Below, in pieces: positions 1 through 6,503 of a stretch of 9,451 nucleotides of DNA (positions are counted from its first letter, which is position 1; each line of letters opens with the position of its first letter). The notes beneath the pieces were generated by a model. It saw only the letters and a list, made by a program, of their open reading frames with translations. It did no database searches and was not told the origin of the DNA. The stretch covers positions 1 through 9,451 of the forward strand of contig JAEZZU010000097.1 of assembly GCA_023418355.1 (NCBI GenBank), in the 5' to 3' direction. The DNA is from Pseudomonadota bacterium. Its GTDB lineage: Bacteria; Pseudomonadota; Gammaproteobacteria; Burkholderiales; Burkholderiaceae_C. The position numbers were made by a program, and so were the translations under genes.

Positions 1-43
1 ACATCAGGCCAGCGAAAAAGTCTTTTTGACTCTTGATTTTCAC
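1..43 (-). CDS. TctB-family transporter subunit, N-terminal fragment (cut by window edge)
   Basis: Only the first 14 codons lie in the window, reading MKIKSQKDFFAGLM from a GTG start at 41-43 on the minus strand. A clear Shine-Dalgarno AGGAGA sits 7 nt upstream, so this is a real gene start rather than a chance frame. The lysine-rich start followed by 'KDFFAGLM' matches, from memory, the beginning of TctB-family proteins: the small membrane subunit of tripartite tricarboxylate transporters, which works with a large TctA permease and a periplasmic TctC binding protein. That family usually starts this way just before its first membrane helix. No helix can be seen here because the sequence ends. 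The gene is probably transcribed separately from the gspE-like gene, since 240 bp separate them. The start is secure; the family name depends on 14 residues only. Confidence 0.6.
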   Translation of the reverse strand, partial: MKIKSQKDFFAGLM

Positions 44-97
44 GAAAACGTCTCCTGCAAGGGATTCACGACCTGTGGATTCTGTAAGCAAAGTGAA

Positions 98-119
98 GTG
101 GAATTCATGTGGGTTCCAC
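98..119. other. Hairpin in the leader region of the tctB-like gene
   Basis: GTGGAA at 98-103 is complementary to TTCCAC at 114-119. Three further inner pairs (two of them G-T) bring the stem to about 9 bp with a 4-nt loop. No T-run follows on either strand, so it is not a standard terminator. It lies about 55 bp upstream of the tctB-like start and could be a leader structure or a protein-binding palindrome. No role is shown. Confidence 0.3.
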
Positions 120-140
120 CTACGGAAAAACCGACATACA

Positions 141-162
141 CCGCGAATTTGCGGGCTTTTTT
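141..162 (+). terminator. Weak terminator-like hairpin (plus strand)
   Basis: CCGC at 141-144 pairs with GCGG at 151-154, and six T follow at 157-162. The stem is only 4-5 bp, which is weak. The orientation is odd because no plus-strand gene ends here; both neighbours are on the minus strand. On the minus strand the same hairpin is followed by a T-run only about 9 nt later, so it could end gspE-like transcription poorly. It may limit antisense transcription into the gspE-like gene. Confidence 0.25.
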
Positions 163-283
163 ACGCGTTTTCCCTAGGAAAAACAGAGTGCAAGCGCTCG
201 CAAACATCCCAAATCACCCCTGTGGATGCCTGCGGTACAACTGTCATCAGCCCTGCCGTACCAGCGACAAGGCTTACGCAGTT

Positions 284-2095
284 TTAATGCAATGGAGGGG
301 TGGCAGCCAGCACTTCCGCCAGCGTGGTCTGGCCCTCCGCCACCCGCAGCACGCCGGAAACACGCAAGGGCCGCATGCCGTCCTGCACGGCCTGGCGGCG
401 CAGGGTTTCCATGGCTGGGCTCTGGTGGATTTGCTGCTTGAGGCTGTCACTGCACACCAGCAGTTCGTACAGCCCCATGCGACCTCTAAAGCCTGTCATG
501 CGGCAGGCTTCACAGCCCACGGGCCGGTACGGCGTGGCCTGGCCATTGAACTTCCACGGGTTCATGGCCTGCACCAGCAGGTCGGAAGAGGTGTCTGGGT
601 CAGGCTGCTTGCACTGCGGGCACAGCACGCGCACCAGGCGCTGCGCCAGCACACCCAGCAGCGTGGCGTTGATCAGATAAGGCGGTACGCCCAGCTCCAT
701 CAGGCGACTCACGGCGCTGGGCGCATCGTTGGTGTGCAGTGTGGAAAACACCAGATGCCCAGTGAGCGCGGCCTGCACCGCCATCTCGGCCGTGGCCGTG
801 TCACGGATTTCCCCCACCATGATGATGTCCGGGTCCTGGCGCATCAGCGCGCGCAGCCCTTCGGTAAAGCCAAAGTCCAGCTGCGGCTGCACCTGGGTCT
901 GGTTGAAGGCAGGTTCAATCATTTCGATGGGGTCTTCCACCGTGCTGACGTTCACCTCTTCCGTCGCCACGCGCTTGAGCGTGGAATACAGCGTCGTGGT
1001 CTTGCCCGAGCCGGTCGGCCCCGTCACCAGGATGATGCCGTGCGGGCGCTGCACCAGCGCTTCCCAGCGCTGTGCGTCGTGCGGCATGAAACCGAGCTGG
1101 TCCAGCTGCTTGATGGTGTTGTCAGGGTCAAAAATGCGCATCACCATCTTCTCGCCAAAGGCCGTCGGCAGGGTCGAGAGACGCATTTCAATTTCTTCGC
1201 CACGCGGATTGCGCGTCTTGATGCGGCCATCCTGCGGGCGGCGCTTTTCCATCACGTCCATGCGCCCCAGCAGCTTGATGCGCGCCAGCATGGCGTTGAA
1301 CACGCCCATGGGCATGCGGTAGACGCTGTGCAGCACCCCGTCGATGCGAAAGCGGATCACACCCTGCTCGCGGCGCGGCTCGAGGTGGATATCGCTGGCA
1401 CGCTGGTCAAAGGCGTACTGCCACAGCCAGTCCACCACGCGAATCACGCCGGTGTCGTTGGCGTCTAGCTGTCGGCTGCTGCGCCCCAACTCCACGAGCT
1501 GCTCAAAACTGGCAGACGAGGCTGCCCCTCCGGCCTTCTGCGCTGCACGCACCGAATTGGCCAGGGCGAAAAATTCCTTGGTGTAGTGCGCAATCTCGGC
1601 AGGATTGGCAAGTACCCGGCGCACGGTCTTGCGCGTCTGGCGCTCGACCTCGGCCACCCAGCCCTGCACAAAGGGCTCGGCCGTGGCCACCACAATCTCC
1701 GCCGTGCCCACCTGCACGGGCAGGATCTTGTGCCGCTGCGCATAGGGGCCGCTCATGGCTTCCCCCACACGGGCCACATCGGCCTTGAGCGGGTCAATGC
1801 GCAGATAAGGCATGGCCGTGCAGCCCGCCACAAATGCCGTGAGCTGCTCGACGTCCATGGGTGCGCCATCGCTGCTGCGTGTCACCCCCACACCAGCCAG
1901 TCGCACCAGCGGGTGCTGGCTGCTCTCCGCCGTGGAACAGCGTGCACGCACGCGTTCGGCTTCTGCTGCGTCGATCACGCCATCTTCCTCCAGCCACTGC
2001 AGCACCAGACGCCAGTCCAGCGCACGCCCGCTCAGGGGGCCATCCACGGCACGCGATGACAGGGAAGGAGCCGAAGCAGCAACAGAAGTAGTCAT
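284..2095 (-). CDS. GspE/PulE/PilB-type secretion or pilus assembly ATPase
   Basis: A hexameric ATPase of the type II secretion / type IV pilus family, expected at the cytoplasmic face of the inner membrane. Residue numbers count from a possible GTG start at 2116 (610 aa). A GspE-N-like region covers about 85-180. The ATPase core has the Walker A motif GPTGSGKTT (366-374), the Asp box STVEDPIE (391-398), the Walker B region IIMVGEIRD (431-439) and the His box GHLVFSTLHTND (453-464). A tetracysteine zinc site follows: C499, C502, C535 and C538. All key motifs are intact and the length fits the family. I preferred the ATG seven codons after the GTG; neither has a good Shine-Dalgarno. A TACAGT box 8 nt before the GTG leaves that start possible. 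No other secretion or pilus gene is adjacent, so the machine it powers cannot be named. Confidence 0.93.
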   Translation of the reverse strand: MTTSVAASAPSLSSRAVDGPLSGRALDWRLVLQWLEEDGVIDAAEAERVRARCSTAESSQHPLVRLAGVGVTRSSDGAPMDVEQLTAFVAGCTAMPYLRIDPLKADVARVGEAMSGPYAQRHKILPVQVGTAEIVVATAEPFVQGWVAEVERQTRKTVRRVLANPAEIAHYTKEFFALANSVRAAQKAGGAASSASFEQLVELGRSSRQLDANDTGVIRVVDWLWQYAFDQRASDIHLEPRREQGVIRFRIDGVLHSVYRMPMGVFNAMLARIKLLGRMDVMEKRRPQDGRIKTRNPRGEEIEMRLSTLPTAFGEKMVMRIFDPDNTIKQLDQLGFMPHDAQRWEALVQRPHGIILVTGPTGSGKTTTLYSTLKRVATEEVNVSTVEDPIEMIEPAFNQTQVQPQLDFGFTEGLRALMRQDPDIIMVGEIRDTATAEMAVQAALTGHLVFSTLHTNDAPSAVSRLMELGVPPYLINATLLGVLAQRLVRVLCPQCKQPDPDTSSDLLVQAMNPWKFNGQATPYRPVGCEACRMTGFRGRMGLYELLVCSDSLKQQIHQSPAMETLRRQAVQDGMRPLRVSGVLRVAEGQTTLAEVLAATPPLH

Positions 2096-2154
2096 GGCAG
2101 CAAGCACATCAGGCACAAAGCGCTTACTGTACTTGCTCGGCGGTGCGCTGCTGT

Positions 2155-2940
2155 TTATGCAGCGTCAACCACAGGCTTGAAGACCTTGAGCCATTTGGTG
2201 GCAGGCAGACCCCAGCGGGCCTGAATGGCCTCGGCACGGACCAGCAGGGCTTCACGGTCGAGCATCTGCGGTGTGCGCTGTGCCAGCACAATGGTGTTGC
2301 CCTCGCGCGTGGGCTTGAAGGCCCAGACGTGGCCTTCGCCAAAGGCTTCGGTGATCTTGTCCAGACTGCGCTGGTAGCTCGATGCGCGGCCAAACAGGTT
2401 CACCGTCATGCAACCTTCGGGCGTGAGCATGTTGCGGCAGTCGGCATAGAACTCGGCGCTGTCCAGCACGGGCGCTGCGGCATTGTGGTCGTACAGATCC
2501 ACCTGCAGGGCATCCACCGCGCCCTGCCAGCGGGGCTTGAGGATTTCCATGGAGGCATCGCCCAGCACCACTTCCAGCATGTCGTTGTCGGGCGGCAGCT
2601 TGAACCAGCTGCGGCAGATATTGACCACCAGCGGGTTGATCTCGATCGCTGCCGTGCGCATCTTGAGCATCTTGTAGTGGAACTTGGTCAGTGCCGCCGC
2701 GCCCAGCCCCAGCTGCACGGCGCGGCGCTCGGCCACGGTGTCAGGATCGACAAACAACAGCCAGGCCATCATGCGCTGCACGTATTCCAGATCAATCTCG
2801 AACGGTTTTTTCAGGTTCATCGAACCCTGGACCCAGGGCGTGCCCAGATGCAGATAGCGCGCCACGCCATCGTCCGAGACGCTGACCTGGGGCATTTCCT
2901 CTTCGGTAAAGGCACTGGATTTTTTCTTGCGTGTTGCCAC
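2155..2940 (-). CDS. Spermidine-synthase-fold (SAM-methyltransferase-like) protein
   Basis: A 261-aa Rossmann-fold protein of the spermidine synthase/methyltransferase superfamily. Counting from the GTG at 2940: the nucleotide-binding loop LGLGAAALT (77-85), the acidic residue E100 in 'AAIEINP', 'LGDAS' (126-130), and 'VDLYD' (147-151), whose D-x-x-D spacing matches the catalytic aspartates of SpeE. The loop lacks the GGG of true spermidine synthases, and the N-terminal strand domain that closes over the polyamine is missing or replaced by a short basic tail. Real aminopropyl transfer is therefore doubtful, although automated annotation would probably call it 'spermidine synthase'. The GTG lies 1 nt after the glycosylase stop, which implies translational coupling. 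A TTG six codons upstream would overlap that gene and looks less likely. The gspE-like gene follows on the same strand. Substrate unknown. Confidence 0.8.
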   Translation of the reverse strand: MATRKKKSSAFTEEEMPQVSVSDDGVARYLHLGTPWVQGSMNLKKPFEIDLEYVQRMMAWLLFVDPDTVAERRAVQLGLGAAALTKFHYKMLKMRTAAIEINPLVVNICRSWFKLPPDNDMLEVVLGDASMEILKPRWQGAVDALQVDLYDHNAAAPVLDSAEFYADCRNMLTPEGCMTVNLFGRASSYQRSLDKITEAFGEGHVWAFKPTREGNTIVLAQRTPQMLDREALLVRAEAIQARWGLPATKWLKVFKPVVDAA

Positions 2941-2941
2941 C

Positions 2942-3466
2942 TTAGTGTTCTTTCTCAAATAGTCCTGCGGCCTGCATCACCTCCCGCCAGGCAGCGAGCT
3001 TGCGCTCAAAACTGATGGAGGCATTGGCCGGGCTGGTCGAAGGCAGCTTGTACACCGTCAGCCCCAGCCCAGCCAACTTGCTGGCGTGTTTGTAGCTCTC
3101 ACCGCCGTTGTGCGCCACGGCCTGCAGCTGCGGGCAGCGGGCCTTGAGCGCGGCGAAGTCATTGACCTGCGGCTGGCGAATGGCGCTGTCCAGGCTGCCC
3201 TGGCGCTCACAGCTGTCATACACATCCCACAGGCCCAGACCACGCGCCAGCAGCCACTCGCAGCGGCCGGCATAGTCGGCACGGTCAGGCTGCGGATGTG
3301 CAGGCCACAGAGCGGCCAGAATGGGCCAGAACTTGTTCTGTGGATGGGCGTAGTACTGCTGCGCGGCCAGCGAGGCCACGCCGGGGAAGCTGCCCAGAAT
3401 CACCAGCCGCGTGCGCACATCGGCCACCGCAGGCAAGCCTTGCAGACGCTCGGATGCATCGTTCAT
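2942..3466 (-). CDS. DNA-deoxyinosine glycosylase (uracil-DNA glycosylase superfamily, family 6)
   Basis: Predicted to cut hypoxanthine (deaminated adenine) out of DNA as the first step of base excision repair in the cytoplasm. The family-6 signature is clear: 'LVILGSFPGVASL' followed by 'QYYAHPQNKFW', whose Asn is the key active-site residue in this family, and 'LPSTSPANA' near the C-terminus as the second conserved motif. The start chosen at 3466 gives 174 aa, which suits this compact single-domain family, and has an ACAAT box 8 nt upstream. An ATG at 3493 would add 9 residues. The longest open frame begins at 3565 but would read straight through an intergenic palindromic repeat, so I reject that start. 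The gene is the first of a tight pair with the spermidine-synthase-fold gene downstream. Confidence 0.88.
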   Translation of the reverse strand: MNDASERLQGLPAVADVRTRLVILGSFPGVASLAAQQYYAHPQNKFWPILAALWPAHPQPDRADYAGRCEWLLARGLGLWDVYDSCERQGSLDSAIRQPQVNDFAALKARCPQLQAVAHNGGESYKHASKLAGLGLTVYKLPSTSPANASISFERKLAAWREVMQAAGLFEKEH

Positions 3467-3479
3467 GGGCTGGCATTGT
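3467..3479 (-). promoter_or_regulatory. Candidate -10 box and leaderless start of the glycosylase gene
   Basis: On the minus strand ACAAT (3475-3479) sits exactly 8 nt before the ATG at 3466, in the context ACAATGCCAGCCCATG. This nearly repeats the plus-strand context of the rpfE-like gene (ACAATACCAGCCTATG). With a start point about 7 nt after the -10 box, the transcript would begin at or next to the ATG. The -35 region is poor (GTGACA is present but too far upstream). No Shine-Dalgarno is visible. Confidence 0.4.
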
Positions 3480-3521
3480 GCGACCAAAGGCATGCTGTCT
3501 GCTGTCACTGGAGTTTTTACA

Positions 3522-3568
3522 AATCTATAGCTGCCAGCGCTTGCTACATAAGCCTTAGAGGCCAAAAA
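3522..3568. repeat. Intergenic AGCGCT-type repeat between tatD and the glycosylase gene
   Basis: The spacer contains ATAGCTGCCAGCGCTTG (3527-3543), then an imperfect inverted partner around 3550-3556 (inner stem GCTT/AAGC), then a 'TTAGAGGCCAAAAA' tail. The 17-mer differs by one base from 4403-4419 on the far side of tatD. I recall similar AGCGCT...AGAGGCCAAAAA spacers in many Comamonadaceae genomes, but that is memory rather than a search. The repeat abuts the tatD stop at 3569 and may help end or stabilise that transcript. Confidence 0.55.
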
Positions 3569-4393
3569 CTATCTCAATGCTGGCAAACCACGCAAAGCCA
3601 TGCGTGCGTTATCACTTGTGGCTTGCGCCAGCGCATTGGTGCTGATACCACGCAGCTGCGCCACTTCTGCAGCAATGCGCGGGAGCTCGGCCGGGCTATT
3701 GCGACCCTGCGGCTTGCCAGCAGCACGCTCCTCGGCCGTGGTGTAGAGCCAATGCGGCTGAATGTCCGGTGCATCGGTTTCCATGACGAGGCTCTCCAGC
3801 GGTAAGGTAGCAGCCATCTGGCGCAGCTTTAAGGCTCGGTCATAGGTCACGGCACCTCCAAAGCCCAGCTTGAAGCCCAGATCGATGAACGCCCTGGCCT
3901 GCTGCAAGCTGCCGTTAAAGGCATGGGCAATGCCGCCAACCACCGGCCTGGCGCGCAGGGTTTTGAGCAGCCGGTCGCTGCTCTTGCGCACATGCAGGAT
4001 GACGGGCAAGCCGAGCTCACGCGCAATCTGGATTTGCTGCTCGTAAAACCAGATCTGCCACTCGGCATCGAGCCCCGGCACAAAGAAGTCCAGGCCAATT
4101 TCACCGACCGCCACCAGATATGGATCGTCCTTGACTTCAGCCAGCAGCTCCCGCAGTGCGGCGATGTCGGCTTCCTGCGCGTTTGGGGTGTAGAGCGGAT
4201 GAATTCCCAGCGCATAGCTGTCGCCATGGCGGTGGGCCAACGCGATGACCTCGCGCCAGTGGGGGCGGTGCACGGCCGGGATCACGATGTGCCCCACCCC
4301 GACAGCCCGCGCTGCGGCGCGCACGGCATCGCGGTCGGCGTCAAACTCCGCTGCATCGAGGTGGCAATGGGTGTCAATCCAGCTGTGCATCAT
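3569..4393 (-). CDS. TatD-family metal-dependent hydrolase, YjjV-like
   Basis: A 274-aa TIM-barrel hydrolase of the TatD family; members are metal-dependent enzymes with DNase activity reported for several. All expected metal ligands are present: H9 and H11 in 'DTHCHLD', E98 in 'GEIGLD', H134 in 'LHVRKS', H157 in 'AHAFNGS' and D207 in 'ETDAPD'. The stretch 'FNGSLQQARAFIDLGFKLG' and 'GGAVTYDRALK' resemble E. coli YjjV more than TatD or YcfH. Two consecutive ATG codons lie at 4393 and 4390, with no clear Shine-Dalgarno; a palindromic repeat ends only 8 bases before the start. The gene follows lolD on the same strand but the 95-bp structured spacer may uncouple them. The physiological substrate of YjjV-type proteins is not settled. 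Confidence 0.9.
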   Translation of the reverse strand: MMHSWIDTHCHLDAAEFDADRDAVRAAARAVGVGHIVIPAVHRPHWREVIALAHRHGDSYALGIHPLYTPNAQEADIAALRELLAEVKDDPYLVAVGEIGLDFFVPGLDAEWQIWFYEQQIQIARELGLPVILHVRKSSDRLLKTLRARPVVGGIAHAFNGSLQQARAFIDLGFKLGFGGAVTYDRALKLRQMAATLPLESLVMETDAPDIQPHWLYTTAEERAAGKPQGRNSPAELPRIAAEVAQLRGISTNALAQATSDNARMALRGLPALR

Positions 4394-4400
4394 TCATTTT

Positions 4401-4484
4401 TGATAGCTGTCAGCGCTTGAAAACCCATACTTTCAGATAGAAAAGTATTTGAAATGCTTATATATAAAGCGCAAGCAGCTCTCA
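4401..4484. repeat. Nested palindromic element between lolD and tatD
   Basis: The outer arms are TGATAGCTGTCAGCGCTT (4401-4418) and AAGCGCAAGCAGCTCTCA (4467-4484), complementary at 14 of 18 positions. Inside is a perfect 7-bp stem, ATACTTT (4427-4433) with AAAGTAT (4442-4448), around an 8-nt loop. The element fills nearly the whole spacer. The left arm carries the same 17-mer as the spacer on the other side of tatD. The overall build resembles 9228-9303. It may be a REP/MITE-like repeat that acts as transcript end or mRNA stabiliser for lolD. Confidence 0.55.
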
Positions 4485-4488
4485 TTTT

Positions 4489-5169
4489 TCATTCAGACAA
4501 GCGCCCGCGCACAATGCGCACCACGCGGTCGCACTTGGCGGCCAGGCTTTCATCATGCGTAACCATCACAAACGCCGTGCCGTGGTTGCGTGCCAGCTCC
4601 AGCATCAGCTCAAACACGCCGTCTGCCGTGGAGCGGTCCAGATTGCCTGTGGGCTCATCGGCCAGCACGCAGGCAGGCTGCGTGACCAGGGCGCGTGCAA
4701 TCGCCACGCGCTGGCGCTCTCCCCCCGAGAGTTCGGCCGGACGGTGCGCCATGCGCTCCTTCAGGCCTACGGCTTCGAGCATGCGTGCGGCCTGCGCCAG
4801 CGCCTGCTCCTTGGGATCGCGGCGAATGCGCAGCGGCATGGCCACGTTGTCATGCGCGCTGAACTCGGGCAGCAGGTGGTGAAACTGGTAGATAAAACCC
4901 AGATGCTGGTTGCGCAGCTCGCCCTGTCTGCGCGGGCTGAGCGTGTGCATGGGCTCGCCCATGAGCTGCACACTGCCCTGCGTGGGAGTGTCGAGCCCGC
5001 CGAGCAGATGCAGCAACGTGCTCTTGCCCGAGCCCGAGGCGCCGACGATGGCCAGCGTCTCGCCCGCATGCACCTGCAGGTTCACCTCATGCAGCACCTG
5101 CACATTCAGGTGCCCGTCTTCAAAGCGCTTGGAGAGATTGCGCGCGTCCAGTACGACTTGCTTATTCAT
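4489..5169 (-). CDS. lolD: LolD, ATPase of the lipoprotein-releasing ABC transporter
   Basis: This ATP-binding subunit powers transfer of mature lipoproteins from the inner membrane to the carrier LolA. At 226 aa the length is typical. Motifs in order: Walker A GASGSGKST (43-51), Q-loop Q95 in 'YQFHHLLPEF' (a LolD-like stretch), ABC signature LSGGE (147-151), Walker B 'CVLADEPT' (167-174) with 'GNLD' after it, and the H-loop histidine H205. The ATG overlaps the end of the permease gene by 8 bp (ATGAATAA), and GGAGG lies 9 nt upstream inside that gene, indicating coupled translation. Its position directly after a LolC/E permease separates it from the similar MacB or FtsE ATPases. Confidence 0.94.
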   Translation of the reverse strand: MNKQVVLDARNLSKRFEDGHLNVQVLHEVNLQVHAGETLAIVGASGSGKSTLLHLLGGLDTPTQGSVQLMGEPMHTLSPRRQGELRNQHLGFIYQFHHLLPEFSAHDNVAMPLRIRRDPKEQALAQAARMLEAVGLKERMAHRPAELSGGERQRVAIARALVTQPACVLADEPTGNLDRSTADGVFELMLELARNHGTAFVMVTHDESLAAKCDRVVRIVRGRLSE

Positions 5170-6415
5170 AACGCAGCGCCTCCGCAGGATTCACGCGGCT
5201 GGCGCGCCAGCTGGGGTAAATGGTGGCCACAAAGGCCAGAATCAGAGAAATCACGGCAATCGGCACAATGTCGCTGGCCTGCGGCTCGCTGGGCATCTTG
5301 CTGATCAGGTAAATGTCCTTGGGCAGGAAGGTCGCTCCCAGTGCCTGCTCAATCGCAGGCACGATGACGTCGATATTGCAGGCCACCAGCAAGCCCAGCG
5401 CCAGCCCCGCAAACGTGCCAATCACGCCCACCATGGCGCCCTGCACCATGAAGATGCCCATGATGGACGCGGGCGACGCGCCCAGCGTGCGCAAAATGGC
5501 AATATCGGCGCGCTTGTCCGTCACCGTCATCACCAGCGTGGAAACCAGATTGAAGGCCGCCACCGCCACGATCAGGGTCAGGATGATGAACATCATGCGT
5601 TTTTCCAGCTGCACGGCCGCAAACCAGGTCTTGTTCTGCTGGGTCCAGTCACGCAGGTAGAGGAACTCGGTAATCATGCCCGCCAGTTCCTTGGCCACGC
5701 GGGGCGCTTCGTGCAAATTCTTGAGCTTCAGGCGTATGCCCGTGGGGCCTTCCAAACGGAAGATGCGCTGCGCATCCTCATGGTGCAGCATGACCATGGC
5801 CGAGTCGTATTCGTAGTGGCCGGAGTCAAACGTGCCCGCCACCGTCATCTGCTTCAGACGCGGCACCACACCGGCAGGCGTGACCTGGCCGCTGGGCGCA
5901 ATCAGCGTGACCTTGTCACCCACGCCCACACCCATCTGGCGTGCCAGTTCCTGACCGAGCACGATGTTGAAGCTGCCAGGCTCCAGCAGCTTGAGCACAT
6001 CGGCATTCGTCGCCGCCAGATCGGTCACCTCGCCTTCACGCGCGGGGTCAATGCCGCGCACGATGGCGCCCTTCATGTCCTCACCGCGTGCAATCAAGCC
6101 CTGCGCTGCCACAAAAGGTGCTGCGCCCACCACCTCCGGGTGCTGCCGTGCCTGCTGCATGGTGGTGTCTACATCCACCATGGCCTGGCCATTGGGCGCA
6201 AAGATTTCGATGTGCGAGACCACGCTGAGCATGCGGTCGCGCACTTCCTTCTGGAAGCCATTCATGACACTCAGCACAATGATCAGCGCAGCCACGCCCA
6301 GCGCAATGCCGAGCATGGACACACCCGAAATAAAGGAAATAAAACCATTGCGCCGTGTGGCGCGGCCAGCGCGGGTGTAGCGCCAGCCCAAGGCGAGTTC
6401 GTAGGGAATTTGCAT
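5162..6415 (-). CDS. lolC: LolC/LolE-family permease of the lipoprotein-releasing system
   Basis: Inner-membrane subunit that extracts lipoproteins and passes them to LolA. From the ATG at 6415 the protein has 417 aa, starting 'MQIPYELALGWRYTR', as expected for LolC/E. A first membrane helix (about 25-51, 'GVSMLGIALGVAALIIVL') is followed by a periplasmic domain (about 52-270). Three more helices follow (about 273-297, 319-345 and 383-402), and the end 'SWRASRVNPAEALRYE' is characteristic. An upstream ATG at 6454 would add 13 residues unlike the family and would reach the divergent gene's frame. Only one permease gene accompanies lolD here, so it may act as a homodimer (LolF-like) unless a second permease is encoded elsewhere. 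The symbol lolC is by family only. Confidence 0.92.
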   Translation of the reverse strand: MQIPYELALGWRYTRAGRATRRNGFISFISGVSMLGIALGVAALIIVLSVMNGFQKEVRDRMLSVVSHIEIFAPNGQAMVDVDTTMQQARQHPEVVGAAPFVAAQGLIARGEDMKGAIVRGIDPAREGEVTDLAATNADVLKLLEPGSFNIVLGQELARQMGVGVGDKVTLIAPSGQVTPAGVVPRLKQMTVAGTFDSGHYEYDSAMVMLHHEDAQRIFRLEGPTGIRLKLKNLHEAPRVAKELAGMITEFLYLRDWTQQNKTWFAAVQLEKRMMFIILTLIVAVAAFNLVSTLVMTVTDKRADIAILRTLGASPASIMGIFMVQGAMVGVIGTFAGLALGLLVACNIDVIVPAIEQALGATFLPKDIYLISKMPSEPQASDIVPIAVISLILAFVATIYPSWRASRVNPAEALRYE

Positions 6416-6503
6416 ACGTGGGCAGCATTGTGGCATTGCTCCAAAGGCCAGCATGTCAGAAGTCTTCAGCGCAGGCCTGCGGGTTTGGGGACAATACCAG
6501 CCT
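6416..6503. promoter_or_regulatory. Divergent promoter region between lolC and the rpfE-like gene
   Basis: This 88-bp region must serve both directions. On the plus strand ACAAT (6491-6495) lies 8 nt before the ATG at 6504. On the minus strand ACAAT (6427-6431) lies 11 nt before the ATG at 6415. Each is a plausible -10 box placed so that the transcript would have almost no leader. A CTGACA (-35-like) is present for the lolC direction but its spacing is about 21 nt, longer than ideal. No good Shine-Dalgarno precedes either ATG, which fits leaderless starts. Confidence 0.45.

Larger units (their letters stand above)
44..283. promoter_or_regulatory. Spacer between the gspE-like gene and the tctB-like gene
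   Basis: This stretch holds no convincing gene. It is AT-richer than its surroundings and should contain the end of the gspE-like transcript and the promoter of the tctB-like gene (both minus strand). Visible structures are a hairpin at 98-119, a small hairpin followed by six T at 141-162, and a TTTTCC/GGAAAA palindrome at 168-182. The 8-mer CTGTGGAT occurs twice (around 74-81 and 220-227); it resembles part of a DnaA box but matches the nine-base consensus imperfectly. I could not identify a confident -35/-10 pair for the tctB-like gene. Confidence 0.4.

Noticed and set aside
74..227. Possible DnaA boxes (CTGTGGAT twice) and hence a replication origin
   Set aside because: Only seven or eight bases fit the consensus, the same 8-mer also occurs inside the glycosylase gene near 3338, and no origin genes (dnaA, dnaN, rpmH, parA/B) are nearby.
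33..287. Small plus-strand open frame of 84 codons in the spacer after the gspE-like gene
   Set aside because: No ribosome binding site, no recognisable motif, and it begins within the antisense of the tctB-like start, which has a strong Shine-Dalgarno.
26..1468. Plus-strand open frame of 480 codons opposite the gspE-like gene
   Set aside because: It is the complement of a gene with intact ATPase motifs, is rich in His/Arg/Gln with no recognisable domain, and reads across the non-coding spacer at its start. This is typical of GC-rich antisense frames.
2143..3015. Plus-strand open frame of 290 codons opposite the SAM-fold gene
   Set aside because: Antisense to a gene with clear Rossmann motifs; the frame has no recognisable features of its own.
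3467..3565. Longer N-terminus for the glycosylase (start at 3565)
   Set aside because: The extra residues are translated from the intergenic palindromic repeat and match nothing in the family; the start at 3466 has a promoter-like box at the right distance.
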